From Cylicocyclus nassatus (Eukaryota > Nematoda > Chromadorea > Rhabditida > Strongylidae), in NCBI GenBank assembly GCA_958299035.1, contig CATQJL010000112.1:41110833-41174832 (forward strand): a stretch of DNA of 64,000 bases, in the 5' to 3' direction. Positions 35,579-45,784 of this stretch are shown here, piece by piece. The translations under genes were made by a program, and so were the position numbers. The notes below the pieces were generated by a model. That model was given only the letters and a program-made list of their open reading frames with translations, did no database searches and had not been told where the DNA came from. Positions within the stretch are counted from its first letter, which is position 1; every line of letters starts with the position of its first letter.

Positions 35579-35975
35579 AATCTTTTGCTCCTGACACAAT
35601 GAACACTTCCAAGCGCTGAGATAAAAACGCTCTGATAGAAAGTTCTTTTCCATGATTTTCCTTTCCTCCACAAACATTGGCCAGCCCATTAAGCATTGTT
35701 AGTGAAGTAGCGCAAAAAGCTCGCATTTGCAAAACTCATTCCGTTGCCGGGAATCGAACCCGGGCCTTACGGGTGAGAGCCGTAAATCCTAACCACTAGA
35801 CCACAACGGACTTACCGATTCCCTCATTGTGCCTGTTTTTGAGCACTTCTTATCGTTTCGCTATTTCTTCATACTCTGAATCATTGCCAGTAAAATAGTT
35901 CGAAAGAAATAACGGGGAATCCAGCTCGCACTCTACGATAAAGTGAAAAAGCGCCTTTAACAGAAGATAGACGGA

Positions 35976-36019
35976 TCCTCGGTAGTATAGTGGTGAGTAT
36001 CCGCGTCTGTCACATGCGA
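35976..36019 (+). pseudogene. truncated last tRNA-Asp at the array end
   Basis: The first 44 nt of tRNA-Asp, through the anticodon stem, then sequence diverges to unrelated DNA. The T arm, B box and acceptor 3' strand are missing. Confidence 0.9.
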
Positions 36020-38861
36020 AACCTAAATCGAGTGTGGCGACAGCCTTTCAGAATAGCTTCACTTTACACTCATTTTTCATCCCTTCATTGAAGAAAATTC
36101 AAAATTCTAATAGCATTTTCATTTAAGAGCTTGCCCTTTTCTTTCCTCTGGTGACCTATCCTAAGCTGTATTATTTATAGCTGCTGAGTTATAAGCGTTC
36201 AAAGTGAGCGTACATCAGTAAGACTGCTACTGTTCTGGAAAATCGATTTAACATGTGGCATTCCCATCCATATTTTATAGGAACTATCCCTACACATTGT
36301 GCATAAACTTGAAAAAATATTCGTCTTATTTTCAAATCTCCTTCACTCCCTCTCCCCTGACTGGGTGAGACTGGAAGCGTGCGGGATGTTGGCAATAGTG
36401 TTGCACTCGCCCAAGTGAAAGAAGTCAGCTCAGCTATGAGATCAACAAATGTTTGTTGTTTTAGGTCGTACGCAAAACTTCAGAGTCGGCTCCAAACTGA
36501 TTTGACCAAGATCAGAACAACTTCGATCCGACAACACTTTTTGAATTCTTTGTGGGACGTTCCGTATTCTTCATGAGGTAGCTTTGAATTTCTATGTTCT
36601 GTTATATGGTAGCACCCTCCACTAAGTCATAGTGAAAGCGACAATTTTTGCGGGACAAAGGCAATTCTGCTTTGATTGAGCACTTCTAGCGGAGTTACAG
36701 CATTCATTGAAGTCCCGCTAGCCACAAGCGTGTGTGTTGTGAGCGTAAGGTAATGTGTCCGTATGTTAATTCGTTATGGCCTCTCATGAGGCTCTGTGAA
36801 ATAGACCGAACGTTTAGGACAAGGGACCATGCAAATCGTCCAAGGAAGCTCGTGGAAAGGGATACTGTGAGAGCATATACAGAGAATACTTTGAAATAAG
36901 CAAATCGGATCTTCAGGATAGAGTGAAGAACCATAAGCAAAATTGGGGTTTTCGGTCAGTACCATGAGCAGAGAGATATCAAAAACCGGAAGCATTAGAA
37001 TGTTGTAAATGTCGCTTTGCTAATGACCGATGACTGAGTTGTCGGAACAAAGAAACTCTGGCTGAGGTTTGATGAATACGAAATTTGTATCCTTTAACTG
37101 GAAAATCTTGCACAAAGCCTCGGAGTGCTTATTTAGAGAGGACTTGGGAAATAACGTAATCCTAACCATTTCAGCAGGATAAATTCGACCTAAACAGAAC
37201 TTAGAACACATGACAAACACCCGAATTAGACAGCAAATTTACTGCACTATATTATTTTTCTTTTTGATCAAAAATAGCACCAACGCTTACGCCTTTCGTG
37301 AATATGACCTTCGCCTGTTATTGCAACAATACGCTGCTGTTCTTCACAAATTCTTTATGCGGCTTAGAGATACCGCTAATTTTTTCAAGCTTTGAATTCG
37401 CATCGAAGTACATCAAAGTCTTCGTGTACATAACATATAATTCGAAAGAGCTTCGTAATTCTACATAAACTATGCACCGACACATGTATTTTTCTAGTAT
37501 TAGTGACGAGGTAGGATACAAAACCTATAGATAGAGCGTAAAAAGGTAGATAACAAGTGGGAAAAAGTTGAGTTAGCTGGCTTAGTGAGACACTTAATAC
37601 ATGTCCTAATGCTTACTGCCATAATTCTGCCCTACAATTAGAGGCGTAATACCAGATTTATGTGGACTTTACGACTATCTTCTCTTTCAAGGCTTGGCAC
37701 AGCTGGACCGACTCATGCCGGATGCCGTTTGCAAAGAAGAAAGCAAGGGCGAGATCGTTTCTGTAGGGTCCAAGGCAGACCCCCCCCCTTCTGCGTTAGG
37801 AGATTTCCCGAATCCTCATAGAATTATATCAGAAGACAGGGCCGTTACGTACATGTTTTAGTTCGATGTCGCACAGCGAGTTCAAAATTACGCTTCTAAC
37901 AAACAGGCCTTCTTTACAGTCAAAACAATAATATGACATCATATTTGATTTGCGCATGAGTAGAATAGAACTAAGGCCGAGAAATGCACGAAACTTGATG
38001 AATGAAAGTCTCTTTTACGATCAGCTAAGAACCGTGCCAGCTCCAGCTGAGTTAGACCCAACAATTGCACACATGATTTTTTTCGTTGTACCTGCCTTCA
38101 AAAGTTTTCTTACAAACGCAAACGTTTCATCAAGGCCGCCAACGCAAACCCTTTTTGGCGGTTCAATATGCTCTGTTCACAAAACGCGCCCTTAAGAAGA
38201 GCGGGTGTGAATTTCATTTTCGCCAATGCTCATTCCCATTCAGGGCCCGGCACGAATCCGTTTCTAGGCTTTTTAAAAACGAAGTCCCTTTTGAGTTTCG
38301 GAAATTTTACGAAGTCCCCTTTGACCCTTGCCCTACCCCCCCCCCCCACCCTCCAACTGTGATTGGATCAACAATCTTCCGGGTCAAGCCGAGAAGCAAA
38401 CAAAAGCATGTTGTAAAGGGTGTTTAAAAAATTGTGACGATGACGCGACCGCGCGCACACGCACGCCACTTATGGAAATGGTATTTTCTTGGTTTTCTCT
38501 AGTCGAATTGTTTTTTGCTCAAGTATGATAACGTTTAGAGTGGAAGTGACTGAGCTGAACGTTGAGCCCTCTTTAACGAGCGTTTTATGCTTCTGCGGGC
38601 GCAAAGTCCGCAGTAAAAACCGTCGTCACGATTTTATAAATGAACTATTTTGAACGCAAACAACTTTATCAATCCAAATCAAGATATTGCTCCGAAGGAA
38701 AAGAACATCATTGAAGATGGGATTATTTCCGGAGATGGAACCGACCGCCCAACACAGTGTGTTCATGATAGTACGCAAATTTGATCGGTGTCTCTTAAAC
38801 AAACAGTTTTTTTTTTTGAAAAAAGGATAACCTAACAGAAATGTACCCTTGCAAAACTTAC
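36020..38861. other. no gene recognised
   Basis: Single-copy-looking AT-rich DNA to the right of the array end. Short open frames occur on both strands, but none combines length, splice signals and a recognisable motif. A C run lies at about 37781-37788 and another at about 38336-38347. The stretch near 38240-38330 resembles, in inverse orientation, parts of the dispersed repeat at 43887 (AAAACGAAGTCC and GTGCCGGGCCCTG motifs). Confidence 0.5.
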
Positions 38862-39080
38862 TTGTACAGCTTCCTCCTCTGATGTTCTTTTGCACAGACG
38901 TGGCCTCGACAAGAAAATGATAATATAGGTGGAGATGGGGGCGTGAATGGATTCAGACGATACGACTCGGTTGTTAAGGCACACCAGTAATCCAAGCACA
39001 CCTGAAACGAAAAATAAGATACTCAAACCATGCATTGAGATTCTATCAGATGCTACTGCCGTTCCATCATATTCATAAAC
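38862..39080 (-). CDS. candidate exon, unrecognised membrane protein
   Basis: On the minus strand an acceptor (TTGTGTGTAG) opens a 219-nt frame beginning VYEYDGTAVASDRISMHG. It continues through a hydrophobic stretch (about GLSILFFVSGVLGLLVCL) to a donor GTAAGT. A shorter internal GT...AG pair would make a 27-nt intron, too short to be likely, and the frame reads through it. Further possible exon pieces lie at 39290-39400 and 39792-39925 on the same strand. I could not join them in one consistent frame. No family is recognised, and it may not be a gene. Confidence 0.3.
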
Positions 39081-41929
39081 CTACACACAACAACTCAAAA
39101 TTTAACATCCTCAGTCGGTTCAAACTTTTATAGGAGACAAGAGCCAAAATTTGCCCTATCCCCAAAAGCACCCAAAATTTGCACGGTCCCTCTGATAAGT
39201 ATGGGAAAACGCCGACGCTATGATCAGACTATGTAAAAAGATAAAAATGACATGGCGCACATGATAGACAAAGAGAAAAGATGACTAACCTTGAAGATTT
39301 CCACGTCTTCGACTTGACGATTGGAAGAAGTAGTTCTATGGCGTACTTGTGATATTCCGTAACTTGAGGACAAGCTGGATTACAGTTCTGCAAGATAGTG
39401 GATCTTTGGACCAAGGCGCGAAAAATGAACTTGTGATGGAAGAAACTTGTGACCAAAGCAGCATCATCGTAAGCACGCCAACCACCGTGATTAATACAAG
39501 TATAAAAGCACGACCAAGATAGGAAAAGTATAAACAAACAAAAAACAAAAGGCAGACGTGGGTTTGGTGAAATCCGTGTTACTGTGACTAAGCCACATAA
39601 TGTTTTCCGCCAGACTTAAAAGGTGTACAAGCAAGAAGGTGTACAAGCAAAAGAACAAGGGAATGTAAAAGGGACTGGTCTGCAGATTTCTGTCCAACTT
39701 TATAAAGCAAAGTTGTTTTAAGTTAAGTTAGTTTTATAAGTTGTTTTTGTGAGCCACTAAAGGAAAAAGAAACTCTTTTGAAAACCACATACCTCAGCAA
39801 GCGCAGAATGATCCTTCAAAAATGCAACGAGAACCGCGCCAGGCATGAAATAAATTTCTGATCTTGATCAGACCCCTTTTGGCAAGCTGAGCAAGGTCTG
39901 CCTTTTCAACAAGCATGCTTCCAATCTAAATAAAACGTTTTTACCGGCTGCTCACTTCAAAATGAAATTTCACCTCCGGTAGCACAGAACATGATACCAA
40001 ACATTGCCAATTTGAGTATCCTACTTTAGTGAGCGAAACGTCAATATGAATTTTTCGACTAAAAGAGTGAGCCAATCCCAGCGGCATCCCGGCATCTCAC
40101 AGCATAAGAACTGAAATTGATATGGTCGCTCGCGGTTGATGACATTATATATCGTAGTTTGAGCTTTCAACTAACCATCGGTTTCGATTGTCAGACTTGA
40201 GTAATCATTTAATTGCCAGCAAAAAACTGTGTTATTTCGTATTTCTAGCTGCAGAAATTAAACCAGGTGGATAAACTGATTCGATGACAAGAGCAGCACT
40301 GATAAGGAAAGCTACCTAACTTAGCTCGGCCTGCCGGCAAGGGACATATATATTCCGAATCAGCTTTGAACGCTGATTCCAAATATGCTATTCCTATGCG
40401 GTGCACATTCCGAAGCGAGTTATGGGCTTTTTAATGCGCGGAATTGGCATACTACTGAAATGGAAAGACTGCACGTAGGTAAAAATCTGCACGAAAAAGT
40501 TTCTGAGATATCAAAATAACATCAAATTCAATTTTCACTGAAAAATAATTAACGCAATAGTATTAGCACTCAGCTGATAATGCCGTGATAAATCTTTTCA
40601 AAAGATCGAACTAAGCTAAGTATCTTCCCTTATAAGTTCCAAAAGCGACAATTCAGCATGTAGGGAAAACAAGCTGGTAGGGATATATGAATAGTGTGAG
40701 CAAAATGTGTCAGAAACATATAAGAATAGCGAGATTACTCTAGCCTGTTCTTGGCTTACGACAGCACCAATAATCATCGCAAAACAAGAAAAATAATAAA
40801 TGTAAAACAACTGTGGTCAAACTCACTTTCGTGGGCAAATTAGGACGGAGGACACTGTGGTTGATGAGTTGACTCTACAAATTGACTCTTTCGTTGCGTC
40901 CACCATATCATGTTTTACTTTTGTATCTGAAGAAGTACATGTAAGAACCAATGTTTGGATCTTTTGCATATTCTTCTTCGCGAAGCTTCGCTGAGTTGTA
41001 GTCCATCATATCTCCTGCAAAAGCTCGACTAAAGAGTAGGTCTCGTAGACGACAATACATGCAGCGAATTGAAGCTAAAATTACAAACCTTTGTACTCAA
41101 TAACAAATTCATTTTTCACAAATGATTTGGCAGCTCGAATGCCACGTCCTTTCTTTTCTTTATACAGACTTCAAGCAGCGGCTCATTGGTCAAATTGTGT
41201 GTGGCATCGCGCAAAGCATACTTCTCTTTTTCCTAAATGTTTTACCTGAGCAAACCATGATGTTGATGATTTTTAATAACTGATGAGCAAATTATCCTTC
41301 GCCAACCTCCAACTGTTGGCTGTTTTTCGGGAAATTCGGAGAACAGGGAAGAAGTCCGTGATCTTGTGATTCGAGACATTTTGCACAGCTTTCCTTCTAA
41401 ACGTGATAGAGATTAGTATTTAGCAAGTTGTTGTGCGTTTCGATAAAGATGCTATACATGCTAGAATTTTAGCAAACATCACAGATCCCCGCCAAACTTC
41501 TTAAAAATTTTGTGCAAATACCTTAACAGCTGCATTATTGTATCATACCCGCCGAAATTACATCGCTGTCTACAGTATAGGTCAAGGAATAAGGTACAAG
41601 TTGAAAAAGGTGTACGATCTTTGAGTAGGAAGATTCACACCATACATATTGCGGGCAACTATGGACGTAATCTAGTTGGAACAAGCCAAAAATACACATA
41701 GTCAAAAGGCAAGTCGGTCAACTGTTCTTTTGGTGCATATAATGAGGTCAAAGAGGACCGCTCTACCACAATTACCCTTTTAATCTATTTTGTTAGCCTT
41801 ATTCTGCACTTCAACAAGCACTCCTAGCCAACGCGTTACAAAATAACCAGGATATATAATAAAAATGTGCTAAATAAAGGAATCCAACAGAACTATAAAC
41901 ATAACAAAATGTAACCAACGGGCTATTCC
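39081..41929. other. mostly unassigned DNA, possible minus-strand exons
   Basis: Minus-strand frames near 39290-39697 and 39792-39925 have splice-like ends (donors GTTAGT and GTATGT). The second encodes MPGAVLVAFLKDHSALAE in one frame. They may belong with the exon at 38862-39080. From 39930 to 41930 I see no supported gene. Confidence 0.3.
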
Positions 41930-42088
41930 TCCGAGTCTGTACAACAGCTGTTTTTGCATCGATGACATTCTGCGACTGTATTTCTTTCGCCATGGGTTTT
42001 TTACTCTCATGCGTTTCCCTCAGAGAAACAAGCAAATTCCTCTTCTTTCGACGACATCTTGAGCAATAGCCTTCCCGAGCATCCCTTC
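41930..42088 (-). CDS. candidate exon, basic protein segment, unrecognised
   Basis: After an acceptor GTTTTTAG the minus strand reads open with a Cys/Arg/Lys-rich start (GYCSRCRRKKRN) followed by a polar segment. There is no clear donor at the left end and no recognised domain. It could equally be a chance frame. Confidence 0.2.
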
Positions 42089-42448
42089 CTAAAAACATGA
42101 CCACTTGTCGAACATGAAACTGTCTGAATTAAAACTAATTGAGAATATTTACGAAGGCATCAAAGCGTTATAGATTTAAAAAACAAGAAGCTTGTACTAG
42201 CAGGAAGAACAAGAACAGAGAACGACAAGAAGGGACGAAGGAAACACTCAATGTTTGTGGCAAAGCGACCAAGCGATCAAAATTTTGCTCAGAGCTGGAA
42301 TGTGGCAATAGCGCGGGAAACGGCGGTGAAGCGCGATATCTAACATGGCGATTTTGGGAAAAAATGATAAAAAACGACGGACAGGGGGTGATATGAAAAT
42401 GTTTCTATGCAGAGGGATAGATTTTTGACCGGGGCATCCGTCCATGCT

Positions 42449-42577
42449 AAAAAGATCCAAAACTTATGTGAAGCGACGAAAATATATGCTCCAGACGATC
42501 TCAGATCGTCTGGTGGCCGTCTGGAGACGATCTAAATTTGGAAAAGGTATTACTTCACATAAGTTTTCAAATCTTTT
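42449..42577. mobile_element. MITE-like element A
   Basis: An approximately 129-bp segment with inverted ends sharing AAAACTTATGTGAAG (left 42459-42473, right inverse 42553-42567) and partial similarity beyond. The centre holds palindromic AGACGATCTCAGATCGTCT. There is no coding capacity. The same terminal motif bounds element B at 44519-44652. Confidence 0.5.
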
Positions 42578-42858
42578 TACATAATTCTTCCGAAAATAAT
42601 TTTCTATAGATACAGTTCAATTTTCGTGTCATATGATTCTGTGTCCGCTGTAAACAAGCGATTTGTTTATTTTAGCCTTGCTTTCAAATCGCGCGCACTT
42701 TCCGCCATACATGATAGAGCATGTCAATCGTGTGATAACCTGTCCGAAAACCTTGTGTTCGTCTGGATGGTCGTTTATCTTTGACATAGAGGAGAAAGTG
42801 AAGGAATTATCATACCCTAACTCATAATAGCTGGCTAAGGGTCCTCACGTTTTTTGTG

Positions 42859-42881
42859 TTGTGTCTGTCTGTCTGTCTGAA
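42859..42881. repeat. short (GTCT)n microsatellite
   Basis: About four GTCT repeats following TGTGTTGT. Nothing else is evident around it. Confidence 0.5.
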
Positions 42882-43886
42882 ACAAATTTGCAAATTGCAA
42901 TTTGAAGACTTGAGACTATGGTCTATCCTGGATCCCAGCCTTAGGGTAGATTTCCTCTTGGAGTACTCCTTAATGCTTTCAAATGAGGACTTTTAGGTGT
43001 TGGAGTTGGATAGTAGAGAGTTAGCGATGATCACTGCTTGGAAGTACATCTACAGAAGTGCCTTAGAGATCTGGAAGACCATGGGTTTAGTGACTAGAGG
43101 TAATTTCTTGGTCATTTTCATTGCTCCTGCTTGTTGCATGCACTTTTTGATGCTTTCGTCACTACTCACGTTTTTCGTCGAGTTTTCCTTGTGTAATGTG
43201 TGTTCGAGTCTGTTTAGGTTCCAAAGCCAATTGTACCATTCTTAGAAACGGCTGTGTCAGATTCTCAAATGACAAGCATCCAGATCCAGGAGCAAATTAC
43301 CGTAAAACCTACAAATTTTCCTAAAAATTTGAGTTGATCTCTCGATCACTTATGCACCATAATCATGTTTCTCTCAAATTCTTGTTTAGGAATGCCATCT
43401 CAGGAGCGACTCTTTCTATGTTCCTTTGAAGGCTGCTCCGCTACCACATGAGAAGTCTATAAGAGGAGGGCATGTAGATGATACGACTTTGACAGAATTT
43501 AAGTGAGACGTTCCAGTATCGTATCTTTGTGTACTGCTCACTCATACCTTTTCCAGCGCAAAGCTGCTGGCTGTTTGCGAAGAGAGTCTGCCCTCTTATC
43601 GAGGATTTTGGTGGTAAAGAAAGAGCACAGAAAAAATCGCTGAACTTGTTGAGAGGGTCACTGATAAAAAACCTAAAAATCTTGAAAAAGATTTTGAAAA
43701 TTTCCAGGTGTGGTCTTTTGGTCCAGGCAGAGCCGAAGCTAACATTACCATTCCTAACTATCATAGAAAGCCTATATGGCAGCAGTGAGCGACTTGCTAA
43801 TCAGTTTCTACCCTTCTCAAGCTTTACAGTATCCGAGCAGATTTGCACCACAATATCTCTCCAGTGAACATGTGCAGAAAAATTTT

Positions 43887-43990
43887 TCCGGGGCTCCGCC
43901 CCGGACCCCGCAAAAACGATATCCCCTTTGCTTTTTACTCCAAAAACGAAGTCCAGCCTGCTTCTAGACGATCTGTGCCGGGCCCTGTTC
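43887..43990 (+). repeat. GC-rich dispersed repeat, copy 1
   Basis: Begins with the hairpin CCGGGGCTCCGCCCCGG, then ACCCCGCAAAAACGAT, and ends near GTGCCGGGCCCTG. It aligns along about 100 bp with 45250-45352 in the same orientation. The family is not recognised. Confidence 0.6.
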
Positions 43991-44518
43991 CCATTTGTTT
44001 TTCTTTTTCCGACTCTTGCATGTCCCTGTTTCTGTTGGCTGCTGCTTTCTACCAACTAGCTTTCTAGGAGGCAATGTCGCTAACACGGCCGGCACGAGGT
44101 GTGCAAACGGGATTTTCCAAAACGAATTCTTGATTCCAATATTTTTTACGAATACCGCATTGAGCCCAAAAACGATGCTTTGTGCTTGTGCAACGAGAGC
44201 ACCGGCCAAACTTCGCCTAAAAGCGCTAAAAGCGCCCAAAATGCTCAAATTCCTCTAATCACTCCTCACCTGTATCAAGATAGAAAACAGGAGAAAAATA
44301 AGCAAGAAAAATGATGAAGGAGTAAAGAAATATCAAAGCAACGCAGTCATAGGACTTAGAGACGCCGTTCCTACGCGCGTATCGATCGACTGGGGCGCGC
44401 TTTCCATCTTAGAAAGCTAGGCTGCTGATGTGATTTTGGGCTGTGACAAAGGCAAGAGGAGGAGTTTCGGAACCAAAATCTCACATGTAGTGAACTTTAG
44501 GTGTACAACAGATTTGTG

Positions 44519-44652
44519 TGATAATTTTGAAAAACTTATGTGAATTGAAAGTTTTGCCTACCTCAGGTGGGCATCAGGTGGGCAATTGCTCACCTAAGTT
44601 GAAAAATAGTTGGGCACGCTCTTCATTCACACAAGTTTTTCATAAATTTTAA
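44519..44652. mobile_element. MITE-like element B
   Basis: Inverted ends GAAAAACTTATGTGAAT (44529 onward) and ATTCACACAAGTTTTTC (to about 44642) differ at one base. They enclose short inner direct and inverted CACCT/AGGTG repeats. The terminal motif matches element A, and one further lone end lies at 44961-44978. Confidence 0.5.
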
Positions 44653-45249
44653 TACACTGTTCCTTAGTCCTACTGCGCGTATGCACACCAAGTCTAACGC
44701 GATTTCGTTTCTGCGCTACAAACGAGCCATTTTCCCATTTTTTTTGATAGTGGGAAATTTTCAGAAAAAAGCTTGCCACAAACTTCACTCACGTAATTTT
44801 CCAATGACACTTCTAAGGTAAGCCCTGCAGGACCGCCTTCATGTACCTATCAAGTTTCACACCCTATGGTCATCTGTGCGCTGTAAACGAGCTATTTGAA
44901 TTTACATCTTCATTCAACAGTTTTGCAAAATTTCTGGAAAAAATGCTTATTACACCTCCCATTCACATAAGTTTTTCATAATATTTCATACTTTGTTTCC
45001 ACTAGCCTCTCTTCGTTCGCTTATGTAATTTGGTGCTATATCGTTACGCCTGCATTGAGAACTGATCATGTAATCATGCTGTTCAATGGCATCGCTATGC
45101 GACGTCGCGCTCGCTGCAATTAGCGGCGGCGCGGAGTAGCGCGCGAACTTTGCTGTGCGTTGAGGCTTATGAAAACTACTTCCCAATGAATTAGATGTAC
45201 AAGGTAATAAGCATGATTCGACCTTCTTTTGCTTGTGCTTATAATCTTC

Positions 45250-45352
45250 TCCGGGGCTCAGCCCCGGACCCCGCAAAAACGATTCCCCCCCTTGCTTTTT
45301 CCACCAAAAACGATTTCCGACTTGTCATTTGCCCACCTCGTGCCGGACCCTG
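45250..45352 (+). repeat. GC-rich dispersed repeat, copy 2
   Basis: Same opening hairpin (CCGGGGCTCAGCCCCGG) and the same ACCCCGCAAAAACGAT segment as 43887. It ends near GTGCCGGACCCTGG. A degenerate hairpin of the same type (CCGGGGCTTCGCCCTGG) occurs at about 55629 inside a spectraplakin intron. Confidence 0.6.
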
Positions 45353-45715
45353 GTCGCTAACGGTATGGAGAGGAGGTGGAGTGAAAGGTGAGGGACAGAG
45401 AGGTGGGGCAGGGGACGAGTGCAAGCCCCCAAAGTACAAAAAAAGGCTTTGAGTAAAAAGCATTTGAAGCATGTCACAGAGGCAATGAAAACAAGAAAGC
45501 TTCCGGAGTTTTTTCGACTTGAAGCTTGACTGTTCATCAATGAACAAGGATAAAGGTTTACATCTTCAATACTCTCTGCAGGCATGCGCCAAACGCATGC
45601 TGCGGGTCTATTGGAGCAACTTGCGGCGGTCAGCTGATTACCAAGTCAGTGCTTTTATCCTTCCAAATTATTCTCGCACTAAATTACCGGCTTCGGAGGT
45701 TAGAGGGCTAGAACC

Positions 45716-45784
45716 CCATTGGCGGTATCAAACCTCGGTCCGATATGGTCACAGCGGCGCCTCATACTACTAGGCCACTCGCCC
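45716..45784 (-). ncRNA. possible tRNA-derived SINE head
   Basis: On the minus strand an A-box-like TGGCCTAGTAG (45767-45777) is followed about 33 nt later by a B-box-like GGTTTGATACC (45724-45734). This spacing fits a tRNA gene, but the sequence does not fold into a full cloverleaf. Such heads are typical of Pol III-driven SINEs. A body would extend leftwards; I cannot define its end. Confidence 0.35.

Larger units (their letters stand above)
25890..35810 (-). tRNA. 22 tRNA-Glu(CTC) genes of block 3
   Basis: Lower coordinates run every 469 bp from 25890 to 35739: 25890, 26359, 26828, 27297, 27766, 28235, 28704, 29173, 29642, 30111, 30580, 31049, 31518, 31987, 32456, 32925, 33394, 33863, 34332, 34801, 35270, 35739. 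All are 72 nt with the CTC anticodon. The adapter at 31928-31953 lies in the convergent spacer and leaves the gene at 31987 intact. Confidence 0.95.
25667..36019. repeat. tandem tRNA-Asp/tRNA-Glu array, block 3
   Basis: Uninterrupted 469-bp units run from the right flank of MULE copy 2 to the array end. The block has 21 full tRNA-Asp, 22 tRNA-Glu, one 3' fragment at the MULE junction and a truncated last tRNA-Asp. It is the most homogeneous block: no 443-bp units, and most copies share the TTTTCCTTTCC spacer variant. A library adapter replaces 26 bp at 31928-31953. The repeat identity stops at 36019, inside tRNA-Asp just after the anticodon stem. Confidence 0.96.

Noticed and set aside
3..36000. 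Recurring 63-, 72-, 88- and 102-codon open frames on the minus strand, once per unit
   Set aside because: They run through tRNA genes and spacers, repeat only because the DNA repeats, and change or break with each unit variant. They are shadows of the array.
1..36019. CRISPR array
   Set aside because: The period is 469 bp, with tRNA genes in each unit, no short repeat-spacer pattern and a eukaryotic context.
39002..39028. 27-nt intron within the candidate exon at 38862-39080
   Set aside because: It is too short for nuclear splicing, and the frame stays open straight through it.
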